From Pontederia crassipes (Eukaryota > Streptophyta > Magnoliopsida > Commelinales > Pontederiaceae), in assembly GCA_030549335.1 (NCBI GenBank), contig CM060196.1:9749501-9813500 (forward strand): a DNA stretch of 64,000 nucleotides. Reading direction: 5' to 3'. Below, piece by piece: positions 34,349 through 47,065 of the stretch. The position numbers were made by a program, and so were the translations under genes. Position 1 is the stretch's first letter; every line of letters begins with the position of its first letter. A model generated the notes under the pieces. The model saw only the letters and a list, made by a program, of their open reading frames with translations, was not told the origin of the DNA and did not search any database.

Positions 34349-36480
34349 GTTAGACTCGAATTAATGTTGAAGATTGCAAAGGCACAACTAAATGACAATG
34401 AGTACGATCACCTACTCAAGTTGTGCGAAAAGATCCATGCCGACTTTACAGTCTCAGATGGAGTCGTCAGATACAGGGGACGTTTGTGGGTGCCTGACCA
34501 TGATGGATTAAGAAGACGAGTGCTTGATGAATGTCACAAATAAGAATTCGCCATTCATTCCGGAAGCACGAAAATGTATAAGGATTTGCAACGAACCTTC
34601 TGGTGGAACAATCTGAAGAAGCACATTGTGAAGTACGTTGCAAAGTGCATAGTATGCCAGCAAGTGAAGGTTGAGCATCAAATGTCATATGAAGTACTGC
34701 AGGAACTTAAAATCCCACAATGAAAATGGAAAAAGATAACGATGGACTTTGTTACAGGATTTCCAAAAACACAGCAGGGTCACGATGCGATATGGGTAGT
34801 GGTGGATCGATTTAGTAAAGTGGCCCACTTCATTCCCATCAAATGGAAGCAGTCCATCGAAAGCCCGATGGACATTTATATTAAGAAGGTTATTCGACTA
34901 CATGGAGTGCCAGTCTTCATTGTGTCAGATAGAAATCCACGGTTTACGGCAAAATTTTGGCGGGGCATCCAGAGTGCCTTTGGAACGAAATTGAATTTCA
35001 GCACAGCGTTCCATCCTCAGACAAACGGACAGTCTGAGCGCACCATACAGACATTGGAAGATACGCTCCGAGCATGTGTTTTGAACTAGAGTGGCAATTG
35101 GGATACTCACCTTCCACTGATTGAATTCACATATAATAACAGCCACCACTCTAATATTGGCATGACACATTTTGCAGCCATGTATGAAAGACCATGTCGC
35201 TCCCCTATCTGTTAGAGTGAGGTAGGAGGATGGCAGTTCTTATCAGAGGAAATGTTTAAGCAAATCATGGAGGGTGCTGAAAAGGTTCGTCTCATTAGAG
35301 AAAGGTTGAAAGTAGCATTCACTAGACAAAAGACTTATGCTGACAAGAAACGAAAAGAACAGATCTTCAAGGTTGGAGATCGTGTGATGCTATGAGATTC
35401 AGCAAGAAGAGCAAGCTGAGCCCTAGGTATGTTGGTCCATTCGAGATACTTACATTGATTGAAGATGCAGTCTGCAGGTATGGACACGTGCATAATGTCT
35501 TCTACGTATCAATGTTGTGCAAGTATCAACATGATGATGCTAATATAGTGAATATGGAAGAACCAAACTTGAATGTGGACCTGACATATGTAGAACAGCC
35601 TATAGAGAAATTGAAGTTCCAGACTAAGCATTTGGGCAGTGATTGGTTGGGAACATTTCGCGAGAACATCGCGAAATGTTCCCAAACACCTTACGTGACG
35701 GGAACACCTTTCGCGAGAAAAAAATGTCGTGAGTTTGACGAGAACTTTTTACGAAAAATTTTCGTCAAATGTTCATTTTCTTTTTTTTTGTCAACTGTAC
35801 CACCGCATTCTTTGACTTTTTCTAATTTCAATTATTTTTTAATTGTTTTATAATGTATGCATATATAATTTAGAATAAATTAATACATTATTAGGGATAT
35901 TATAACATAATTTATTAAATGTTATTAATTAAAAATTATAAAATAATTAGTTCTAGTAATTAATAAATATTTTATTAATTAAACTATTCAATTATTTTTT
36001 TAAAAAATATACTATATTTGGATATTAAAAAATATATTAAATGTATGTAAATTATAATATTAATAATATTAAAAGATTTAATCAAAATAAATAAAAATAA
36101 TATTAATAATATAATGATTTACGTAAAATATAATATTAATAACATATTCTTATTTATTATACTTTTATACCTCATAAAATAATAAATTATATTCTTAGTT
36201 CTTCTTTTTTATCCAAACACCCACTAAAATTTATCCATCACATCAACTTTTTAAATTCTCATTATTACATTTTTTCATCCAAACACCAACACAAACTTTT
36301 CTATCAAATTAATTAGTTCTCGAAAACTAATGTTCTCTCAATATTTCCGTACCATACGCACCATTGAAGAATAAACTGGTACCTATGGTGAAAGTGGCAT
36401 GGACACATCATAAAGGCGAAGACGCTACTTGGGAATTAGAAGATGAAATGAGGAAGGATTTTCACGAATTGTTTAAATAG
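34349..36480 (+). pseudogene. Gypsy integrase with chromodomain, broken
   Basis: Integrase zinc-binding region with HSGSTKMYKDL and CIVCQQVK (34540-34680), interrupted by TAA at 34541. The core follows: MDFVTGFP (34743), IVSDRNPRFTAKFW (34917), FHPQTNGQSERTIQTLED (35010), with the acidic catalytic positions still visible. A stop lies at 35087. The C-terminal GPF-type region is KLSPRYVGPFEIL (35410), then HNVFYVSML. The chromodomain remnant at 36380-36480 reads VKVAWTHHKGEDATWELEDEM. It is split from the rest by about 0.7 kb of unrelated AT-rich DNA (about 35645-36360). Non-functional. Confidence 0.85.
35645..36360. repeat. AT-rich insertion inside the gypsy element, headed by a perfect hairpin
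   Basis: It interrupts the segment between the integrase C-terminal region and the chromodomain. The left edge carries an inverted repeat with perfect 14-bp arms, GGGAACATTTCGCG (35649-35662) and its complement (35670-35683). The rest is extremely AT-rich and ends in repeated CATCCAAACACC-type motifs. It is probably a non-autonomous DNA transposon, but matching ends were not found. Confidence 0.5.
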
Positions 36481-36541
36481 TTGATGTAAATTTTTTTCTT
36501 AAGCAAATTAGAGGACGAATTTATTTTTAAGGAGGTTATGA

Positions 36542-38854
36542 TGTAACGATCCAGATTTTCAAAAAATAGATAAAGGATATTTATTTTTATTTAATAGATC
36601 TGAAAATTCTAATGTTAATATTCTGGAATTAAATAATTCTGAAATTGATGAAAACTGTGAGATAAGATGGAGAAAGATGATAGAATTTGAATAAAGATAG
36701 AATTGTTATGGAGATATGCATGGATTTAAAAAGTACATTCGGATTTAAATAAATCTGAATAATTAAGAAGTGATTAATCATTGATGGATGGTCAAGATTG
36801 ATTTTAAAAGAGTCCAAGGCCTAATAGAATTGATATATCAAATCTGCACTTATAAATAGACATTAAAGGATGACTGAAAACTCATTTTTCTACAAAAAAT
36901 AGAATTCTGGCCACAAACTCTCTTTCCTCTCATTTGCACGCAAATCGAGGCACCTTTCTAGAACGTGTGATGGCTGATTTCGAAGCCTGCACATAGGAGA
37001 AGAAGTTTCAGGTGGTGGCCGCGAGTTTCGGAGCGAGGACAGAGAGTAATCGTCGGTCAAAGTTCGACGTTCGTGCAGATTTTTAGAGAAGAAATTCTAG
37101 TTGGTTTTTCAGCCAACTTTATGTACGTAGGGGGAATCCCTATGTCGTCGATTTTCCGCGACATGGAACCCTAATCTCTTCTTCTTTGTACCAAGATTTT
37201 ATTGATATATCATATGCATAGTTTAGACGTCGTATGGCATAATTATGATGGTTGAAAAGTCGCGTCGGAACACACTCCTCTGTCGACGGCAGAAGCCGGC
37301 CCGGGTTCTGTTGTACCTGGCTCGAATTTCGTTGAATCCGGACCGAGTCAGATTCATAATTGGATCGGGTCGTCCAACTCGGCCCGGGTTCGGCGTCGGC
37401 TCGACTTGGACTCGGCGCGATTGGTTTGGAGGTGAACATTCACCATACACCCCGCTCGGGTTTGCCCTGGCCGAGGTTATATTGACCTTTCCGAACACGG
37501 CCCAGGTTTTACCCGATGCGGACCGAGTTCTGGGAACAGAAAATATAAATTGTGATATGTTAATTGAATAGTTACTATAATTGTTCATAATTGTATTGTT
37601 GGTAGATCTGACCTCATCAGATTTTTATTAGATTTGATTTGAGATTATCTTTATCGTTATCATATCAGATCATGTTATCCATCAGTTATTGATCTAGTAC
37701 TTTTTCCCTGATTGGGTCCTTGTCTAATCTAAAGTAAATTATTAAAGATAGATCTTTAAGTTAAATAAGATAAAAGATAAAAATTGTTGGGTCTCCATAT
37801 TCTCCGATTGTCTTTGTCTTTAAGCCCCTTGGCCATTATTGTTACCGTATTGTATGGAGCAGATAGTGTACCTATAAGTTTGATACGCCATCCTTTAGAG
37901 AAGATATGACTGTCATGTGATGATCATGGTCCCCCACCATCACGAAGTATTTGTTAGCGCTATCATTGGAGGGCGGCTTGCCATGACTTGATCTTTCACT
38001 GGCCTACACGAAAGAGACATGAAGTTTCCCATAATTGGCTGAGCACTCCCTAATTGAATTGAAATTGAATGGAATTGAATAGAATTGAATTGAAATTGAA
38101 ATTGAAATTGAATGGAATTGAATTGAATTTAATTGAAATTGAAATTGAAATTGAAATTGAATTGAATGGAATGGAATTGAATTCGACCCTGGTCATTCGG
38201 ATTTAAGTGTTGATTGGCTTTGCCTACGCCTATTGAATAGAATGGAAATTGGTAATTGACCGATGACCACAAATATTGATAATAGAAAATTATTAAATTG
38301 GATAAGTGCCATAGTGATTAAGCATAATTGATAATTGATATTGATTGATCTCTTACCTGATCCCCTTTATTGATTCATGCTCTCATTGATCTATTATTTT
38401 ATTATTGAGCTCTTCCTATATGGTCTTATCATATCCTCTATTGTTTATTGCTTCTTATCGATTATTGATATTTGAGCACCATTAATCCTTTATTTATCGT
38501 TATGGTTAGACCCTTCGTACTGAGTATTTTCATACTTATGGATTTTTTCTGCATCTAAATTCGTGCAGGTGAGATGATAGAAGATGGTGATACAGGTGGT
38601 CAGGCTTAGTGCACATGGTGTAGGATTTAGTCCTACTAAATTAATTAGATTAGTTTTTATTTTCCACATATTTTGGATGATGGAGTCATGGATATTTTCG
38701 ACTTCTTGCGACTAGAGATTTTTAAATATTGATATTATAAATTTTGCATTTTATGGTTTATATTTTCGCAAAAAAAAATATTTATATAGAATTGCGTAAC
38801 GTCTTCGGAACGACTCTGAGCACGTGATAATTACATGGGTCTCGAGTCGTTACA
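36542..38854 (+). repeat. 3' LTR of the gypsy element
   Basis: 2,313 bp, TGTAACG to CGTTACA, followed by the GTCTA target-site duplication. It includes a long run of GAATT/GAAATT units at about 38050-38190, expanded relative to the 5' LTR. Confidence 0.9.
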
Positions 38855-41167
38855 GTCTAATATGCACTCGATGCATATGATATTAACTGGACAAGTTACT
38901 CATTAACCTTTATATTATGATTAATGTGCAAAATATTTAAGCTTTTCGAATGATAATTAAGACTTTTTTGTTGTCTGTCTGACCCGAAAAAGGTCTTTAG
39001 GGCAAACATCGATTTGGGAGATCACGAAAGAAAACGTCCAACCTTCTGGCCCATGAGAAAGCCCAATGGTATTCATGGGCCTTCATTGGATAAGCCTTTC
39101 TTCTAGCGGCCGAGAACTCAAATAATAAAGACAATAATACGTGTTTTTCTTCCATTGAGAAAGCCTCAACTTGCAAGTGTAGTAAGAAAGCAAACAAAAT
39201 AAAATAAAAGAGGCCTTTGGAGAAAGAAGAGAAGATTAAAATTATAGATAGACTGGAAGGAACTTTGAATAATTTTCTTGACACTGCAATTACAAATAAT
39301 TGCAATATCAAGTGATATTATCTATACTAATTATTTTAATATTTTTTAAGCAGTGAGTAATTTTTTTATTTTGTGTAAAATTTGAGTAATCTTAGACTTT
39401 TTTTATTGGTATATTGATATTGAACTCTAATTATCTTATCATTATCCCTACTTATTATAGCGTTCTTGATAAATTTATTGTGTTCCCTTTGCTTGATATT
39501 ATTTTCTATGAACTATGCAAACTTGAAATGTTTAATTCACATGTATATCTATGTTAGAATTTTCAACACATCGATACCAAAGGATTATTTCTTTTGTGTG
39601 AAATTAAATTGATAAAATATAATTTTAAAAGAACACTTAGGTCAATCATTATTTAGTTTGAAAACAAAGGCGGAGGATGTTCTTTACTTAATGGCTTGCT
39701 TGATCCTAATGAAAATCTAATATGCAATGACGGTAGAAAATGTGCAAAAAAAAAAGAAAAACTTTGACAACGCATTAATATTAATATTTTTCATCATATT
39801 GTTTGAAAGATAGATGCATACTTTGTTGTAAAGAAAATACAAGACTTATATGAGAGGAATGTTCTCTAGATAGCACCGTGATTAGGACATTGATGAGTTT
39901 AAACTTTAAAGATAAAAAATCTACTGTGGAACATTGGATGAATTTTATAATTTAATATATCAATTACAAGCAGGCAAGATCGTGATATTTTAAAGTTTAA
40001 AGTTCTTTGCCTAGCTCATGTCATAGGGAAAGAACTTAGTGTCATGATCCTAATTAATAGTGTTGTATCAATTTTCATGGTTTGAAATTGTTTGTTCAAT
40101 AAAAAAACATAAAGGAAGAGCATGATATCATATTGCACATGCTCTTATAGGTACACAAAAGCAAAGGCGCATATTCCCAATGGGGATTTAAAGTGTTAGG
40201 ATCAAATTTTGCAAAATCATTGTTTGGGTCACTCTTGTTTAGTGTTTAATACACAAAGTTACTATATCAATCTATTTATGAAAAATCATTATTTGAGTCA
40301 CACATTTATGTATCTAAATTTTTTTATGTCAAGATTTAGTAGTTAAATTAAATAATACAGAGCTTCTTTTTCTAAAAAATAAAATTATATGTTTAAAAAT
40401 AGTTTATGCAAAATATATTTTGTAAATTCATGTTTATAAAATATTATTTCCAAATATCATTTTTATTTTTACTACAAAATGGATATATAGCATATGCACC
40501 ATATGGCTCAACAAGATAGTTAGAAAAAAAAGGATGAACTAAATAATAAAGGAACTAAAGTTAATGTAAAAATTAAAATCCAAAGTTTAAAGACATAAAT
40601 CTTGATCTTGCAAGCTTGAATAACTTGTATAATGAAAATCAAAATTGAGTTACTCAAACAATAATCATACAAAACTTGTGTGACTCATGATACTATAAAC
40701 CCTAATAATATACCACAATTTATAGAAAAATAGTTAAAAATTGTAATATTGTTGTGACCAAGAATGTCTTATTAGACAAATATCTAAAAATTGAAAGAGA
40801 AAATAAAAATCAGAAGACATAAAAAATGTAGATCTAGAGTACTACTAGTGACATTCAATAATTAATTTTATTTCTTTTAAATGAAAACTAGTATGACACC
40901 TTCACGATATGCAGACGATGTACAAATAAAGTTAAAATAATAATGTATTTAGTCATATTTTTATAAACATAATTAAAATTTATTATTACTACTATTAAAA
41001 GAGCTTATTTTTATTTTCATCAACATATTAAATGTTTAACTATTAAGATTGACCGTAAATTTTTACTACTAAATGACTATCAATCATAATTTAACATATG
41101 TAATACTTTTTTCTCATTAATTTTGTCCATCATCATAATCTAAATAATATTTACTCAATTATGCTTT

Positions 41168-41690
41168 AAGATTATTTTCATAAACCTCCCCTAAACTATC
41201 GCAATTTTTCGCATCTAATTCCAAACTACGAATTTTTTTTATCCCTAAACTATCATAATTTTTTCACTTTAGTCCTTTCGTCGACTTCTATTATATTTTT
41301 CGTTAGTTTTGATTTTTTTTCCATTTATGAAAAGAATAAATTACCCCTCCCTCCATAACACATCAAATAATAAATATAAAAATGAAAAAAATTTGGGGAG
41401 GGTAATTTAGTCTTTTTCATAAATGATTTTTTTTTGTTTACCACTTTAATCCTTCCAATGATTTTTTTCTATTTTTTATTTATTATTACATGTTTTTCTG
41501 GAGGGAGGAATAATTTAGTCTTTTCATAAATGAAAAAAGTAAAAGTAACGTAAAACATAATAGAAGTGAATGGGAGGATTAAAGTAAAAAAAGTCGTGAT
41601 AGTTTATGAATCCAAAAAAATAAGTTCGTAATTTGAAGTTAGATGTGAAAAATCATGATAATTGAAGGGAGGTTTATGAAAATAACTCTA
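41168..41690. mobile_element. Large foldback element (MITE-like), about 520 bp
   Basis: The left arm (from 41168, ATTATTTTCATAAACCTCCC and on) and the reverse complement of the right arm (from 41690, TTATTTTCATAAACCTCCC and on) match over roughly 140 bp with moderate divergence, including AAACTATC, CATCTAA and TTTAATCCT-type blocks. The centre repeats the GTAATTTAGTCTTTT motif twice. It has no coding capacity. A one-armed relative lies at 26176-26345. Confidence 0.75.
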
Positions 41691-43464
41691 TACTTTATAT
41701 TGAGTGGAACAAGAATTAACCAATACAAATAATTCATAAAAGAATTCCACTACATAATGGACCACTACATATGCATGTTTTGTAGTACTGATGAAGAATA
41801 CATGTCATATTTACTCTTGCATTGAGTGAATAGTACGGGGATTCATTGCTTTGCATCATATAACTCCTTAAAATTGATTATTTAGTGCATATAAACTTAT
41901 GATTTCAGCACAATGAATATGAATAATACATGTAAATTTAAAATTATAGGAGTTGATTATGTATGTATAAAAATAAGTGTAAGTTGTGAGTTGCTTATAA
42001 ATGTTCTTAAACACATATAAACTTTGTGCCTCAATTTGATTAATTATTAGCTTTTGGTTCAAGATCATCACAATGATAAAAGTCATAGAAAGTGAAATAA
42101 CTTAGGGATCCATGTGTTGTTAAATAAAAGTTATCAATTGTTTTATAGAATTACATAGGGTTGTTCATCGGGTCGGGTCGACCCGATGAATCCGAGAACT
42201 TGATCTGATCCATGTCGGGTGCAAATTAAAATTTTTCGACTCAATTCGACCTGATTTTTTATTTTTACTTAATTTTCAGCTTATATCTTATATAAAAAAC
42301 AATTAAAATAAAAAAAATTTAAATGTGCAAAATAATACTTTAAAATTTATTTTATGTTTTTTAAATAAAAATTATATAGCATTTGTGTATACTAAATAAT
42401 AAAAAAGTAAGAAAAAAATGGAGGTCGAGTTCGACACGATCTGAATCGGGTCATATTAGATTGGGTCTAATCCTCCAAAGAGAAGTGACATGAACCGTGA
42501 ACACGCCTAAATGAATAAATGAATATATCTGAACAATTGATTGTTGTAATAAAATATAATTGTCAGCATATTTGTAATATAGATTGTTACATGGATGTAG
42601 TATGAAAAATTCTGATATTAATCCTACCAAAGGTAAAACTCTAAATTGTTGTGACGTTTAGTTTGGTAAGTAGTCTAGACTATCTTTGTCTAATTCTCAA
42701 ATTAAAAATAAACAAATTTAGTTGGCACATTAGGGTCAAATTAATGTTAATTCCATGTGTTATAGTAATATTTTGTTACTTTTATTAGTGATACTTTACA
42801 AGAATTAAGGATTTATCTTATGAAAAAATGACAAATATTTTAGAATTTTTTAGAGCTTTCATGTCATGGTGAAAAAATGGAACATAAAATTATTTGAAGT
42901 GTTTCGTATGGAGAATGATAATGAAATATTTAAAAAATTAAGAGTTTATGTTTAGACCATGACATCAAATATAAAAAGACAATGTCTAATACTCTACAGC
43001 ATAATGATATTCTTGAATGAATGGACAAAAGCACATATATGTTGAAGGAGACTACATTGCCAAAAGTCATTTTAGTGTGAGGATGTAAATACTATAAATT
43101 TTCATCAGCTCATTTGAATTTAGTATTTTTGTGAGGATGTAAATGTTTGATTTTCTCAAAAACTTTTGTTGCAAAGATTTTAGGCATTGAATGAAAAAAG
43201 ACCAAAGTACATATTCCATATTACGAAAATGTAGTTTAAGTTAAATTTTGAAATCCAAAATATTATTTGAAAAGAAAACAATTTGAAATAGGGTGTATTA
43301 TTTCATAAATTTAAAACTTTGATCAACTATAATTCATTAAAGAAACAAAATAATGACTGTGTATAAGTTAGGAATAATGAGCTATGATGGTGATGTAAAG
43401 AATTTTGATCTAGGGGCAAGCTACTATTCAACTTCATATATTTATGGAAAAAACATCATTCTTC

Positions 43465-43465
<1 letters not shown>

Positions 43466-43525
<60 letters not shown>
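43466..43525. repeat. (AT)n microsatellite
   Basis: Two long AT dinucleotide runs separated by a single AAGT interruption. Confidence 0.95.
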
Positions 43526-43530
<5 letters not shown>

Positions 43531-46500
43531 TAGTTTTGAATAAATGGTGATCATTGAAAAATAAAAGTCGAAAACAAATCAATATGAAAGTTAGAACTAG
43601 GTGTCAATATAAGTAGATGAGATTTGTTGGGCCAAAAATTGAACACAAGACAAAGGTCAGCAGGGTCTAACTTATTCAAGTTGTATGATTAAATTGTTAT
43701 GCACTTGCCATTTTCATTGGATAAGTGCAATCCCTGAACCTAAAAAGAATTATGTTTTTATATTTTTTTTCAAAAAAAAAGGATAGTGACAACTTATTGG
43801 AGGTGCAGCAACCAAATGTGTCTTGCTAATTATTTAGTATTATTGTAGAATACTTTATTTTCTATTTTAAATTGATTATAGTTTTATGTTCAAGAAAATT
43901 CAAAAGTTATTGTATATTTTTATTTATGGATGTTTCTTTGTGATTTTCCATAATTTGTTTTTTTTGGAGGATTTTTAGCATAAAAATTTGGCACAGATTA
44001 TTAATTCAGAATGTTCAATTAAAAAATTTCCAACATTCTGTATCATGTAGCTATTTTGGCAAATTTGCAAGATAACTGTGCACCTCATACCAATATTTTC
44101 TTTTATTTTGAAAAAAATACTTTCAATCTTGAATAAGTAAAATAAATTTGGGTTTTAAAATATTTTATGGTGTAATTTTTAATTATTTTATTTTTGTGAC
44201 GTAATAATGAAAAATTTTAATCAATCATTTGTAACATAACATGGAGCATCTAAACAAATGTCAATGAACAATTATCATGTCAATAATCAATAAATTACTT
44301 ATACTTAATTAACTATTGTCGTTTTTCATTAGCCATGATCAATTATCCATTATCAATTAATACTTAGTCATTGTCCACTAATCACAGTGATCTATTACTC
44401 ATAGTTGTTCACGGCTAATAATTTTAATTATTCATTGGTCATAATTATTAATTTATATAAAAAATTATCATATCTTAATTCTTTTGATTTTATCATGTGG
44501 AGAGCTATCTCTTATTAATGATGTACTATATTATGTTCGTGTTTACAATCAATTGTGGCATATATGCTATGATGCTGCTCTAGGCCATCTAAAGTAGAAT
44601 ATAACCTTGAGGATTCTTAAGCTCATTGCAAAGGGTTAAAGAGTCCTATACGACAAGAGTATGGAAAGCTTGTGTTGCTACACTATCCATCCTTATCTTA
44701 AACTTTCGTTTCTTAATATCAATGGACATATCCACAATCATAAACATGTACAAATGTATTGGATTCCTCAATATTAGTCATAAATAACAAACAGGGTATT
44801 GTGGTATGTAGATGTTTATTTTTACACTTTTTTTATCTTGTTCATCATAGGTCACCATAATATAATTCATTATCATACAATAAGTGCAAAAATTAGTAGG
44901 AACAAAATAAATATGCAATAAACTAATTATCATATGAAACAAAACTATAAACCAAATTAATTGTAAGAAATCAAAGAAAAGAATTAAATAATCAAATAAT
45001 GATTAAAATAACAATTAAATATAAATATTATGAAAAAAATTATTTTTTTAATCATCGTGGCGAGTAGTCATAGGCTGTTGGCTAACCTCATGTCATGAAT
45101 CTACAATCCAACACCAACAATAAAAGGTGAGTGTATATTGGCAAAATTATCTCTTAAAGGTGAGGGACAGCTTGATTCCTTAATTCAACACATTCTCTTC
45201 TTCTTCACCTCCTCTAGTTGCTGTTGCAATCTCTATGTTCCTGTGTTAAAGGGATCCCACATAGTCGTCGTCCCATGGTGCCTAGGGGGTGCATGCTCGC
45301 CTGAGACAACTGAGGGAGAGAAGTAGGATAAGGGAAGATATTATTTATAAGAGTTTAGATCCAACAGATCAGATCTCAATCTAATTTAAGATCATGAAAG
45401 GATTAGATTTAGAGATAAGTTTTGTTTTGGACTTTAAAGATAACCTTTGATTTAAATTCAACTCTAACTTCTTTTTCTACTTCATTTATATTTTTTCCTT
45501 TCTTTTTCTAGGCTAGGTCACCATATCCCGATGACGAGGTTGTCCATACTTTTAGAATTGCTAACTTATATGGCAACTTAGATTTAGTTTCTATTAAACT
45601 TTTATGGCAACTTGCTATGCTATCGTTGTTACATAATATTTTCTAGCTTATATAATGACTTTGATCATCACATAAAACACAAAATATCTATATTGGGTTA
45701 TATAAAATGATAAAAAAAAGTAAAAAAAAAGGGCAACTTTACCATGAGTAGTTTCGAAAAAAACCATCAATCCCCAGTTGAACAGAAATGAAATAAATTA
45801 AACGTGTAGGTTGAATTTATTATTGCTTGTGCTTCTATAAACCGCTGAGGAAAAAATTGTGCTACTTTTCAAAAAAAAATATTAGAAATAAAAATATGGA
45901 TTATGAAATTGCATAAAGACATTTCTGTAAAATTATCTGCTAGAATTTCTGAATGTCGTCATTCTATGACACGAATGACGAGTCAAGGCCTTGTGATGTA
46001 GACCCTTTAACTACTAATTTATTTCCCAAATCCAACTAATAGCCTTAATTTACGAAGAAAGCCGAATTCACAATCTAATTTTGTCATGTAGTATTTACTA
46101 CGAAGTCTGCCGCATGCATCACCTCCTGAGATGAAAAAGACTGGCAACTTCTAGAGACTTTATTTCTTTTATCGATTTAAAGTCGAATACAAACAGATCA
46201 GACTTATATTTTTCATAGATTTTTTTAAAAAATTTTAAAAATGAAGCTCTCGAAATGAACTCATCTAGCTAAGGCAAGTTTCTATTTCTTCTGCATATAC
46301 TTTTATCAAATTGTCCCAGAATTGGTTCACAAGTCATGGCATTAAAAAAAAGGACGAAAATTGGAGATCAAAGACTTTCGACTTTCTTCTCAATTCCGAA
46401 CTCTGAGCCGTAAAGATAAAACACCTGTTATCAAGCTGATTCAGCTTTGATTAAACCACATCAGGGGCGCATTGAGATCCCTAGGAGAAATAAATTCGAA

Positions 46501-46936
46501 ACCACACAGAAAGCACAAGTGTTTTTGGAAACATCGAGTTGTGGATATTTATAAAATCGTGTCACAATCATCATATATTTACTTGATGCTGAAGGAAGTT
46601 TAACTCATGTAAGCATCTTAGAATCTCTGTTTCAGGGCTCTCAAATCTCTTCATCATGATCTGTACAGATCGTATCCAAGTCGGATTCAGATAACTTCAC
46701 CGTAGTGTTGCAACTCCAAACGCAAAGATGCAACCACTACGGACCACATACTTCTACTCCTGCGATTCTGAGAAGTTGCACGCAGTGAAATTGGTAGACA
46801 ACGTTGCACATCACTTGTGACAACACTCGTGATCTCAGCAAACCCAGCTTCTTTCCACTTGTATAATAATTAACATCTGCACACAAAAAAATAAAAAAAA
46901 AATAAAATGGTTTAAGTTGTTCCCAGTTGTTTGTAG

Positions 46937-46944
46937 TATAAAAA
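46937..46944 (+). promoter_or_regulatory. Candidate TATA box of GLR gene 2
   Basis: TATAAAAA, 118 nt before the chosen ATG, predicts a 5' UTR of roughly 90 nt. Confidence 0.55.
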
Positions 46945-47047
46945 GTTGACATGATCGACTCTCACGACCTAGTTATCTCCACCAAGGGAGGATCCCACAG
47001 AGTCGTTCCATATACTTCCTAGTCGAGAGCAAAATTGAAACGTATTA

Positions 47048-47065
47048 ATGCTTACGACGCTATGA
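47048..47065 (+). promoter_or_regulatory. Short upstream ORF overlapping the GLR gene 2 start
   Basis: ATG CTT ACG ACG CTA TGA: five codons, with the stop sharing bases with the main ATG (ATGA at 47062-47065). Confidence 0.55.

Larger units (their letters stand above)
32389..38854 (+). mobile_element. Ty3-gypsy chromovirus with 2.3-kb LTRs, internally deleted
   Basis: It is bounded by TGTAACG and CGTTACA and flanked by a perfect 5-bp duplication GTCTA (32384-32388 and 38855-38859). The 3' LTR is 36542-38854. The 5' LTR starts at 32389 but stops at about 34348, where homology jumps into pol; the last 0.3 kb of the LTR, the primer-binding site, gag, protease, RT and RNase H are gone. The remaining pol has an integrase and a chromodomain. 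A purine-rich tract (AAGGAGGTTATGA) precedes the 3' LTR. Large LTRs plus a chromodomain suggest the Tekay/Del branch (inference). Confidence 0.9.
38860..46930. other. AT-rich intergenic region between the gypsy element and GLR gene 2
   Basis: No gene supported; predicted frames are short and AT-driven. It contains inverted-repeat elements at 40203-40679 and 41168-41690, a GC-rich inverted patch near 42160-42510, and an (AT)n microsatellite at 43466-43525. Long A/T tracts occur throughout, and nothing else was recognised. Confidence 0.65.

Noticed and set aside
43466-43525. AT repeat as a promoter or origin
   Set aside because: It is a plain dinucleotide microsatellite with no gene nearby.
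47035-47061. Upstream TTG-initiated extension of GLR gene 2
   Set aside because: A nuclear plant gene is expected to start at ATG; 47062 is the first in-frame ATG and directly precedes the signal peptide.
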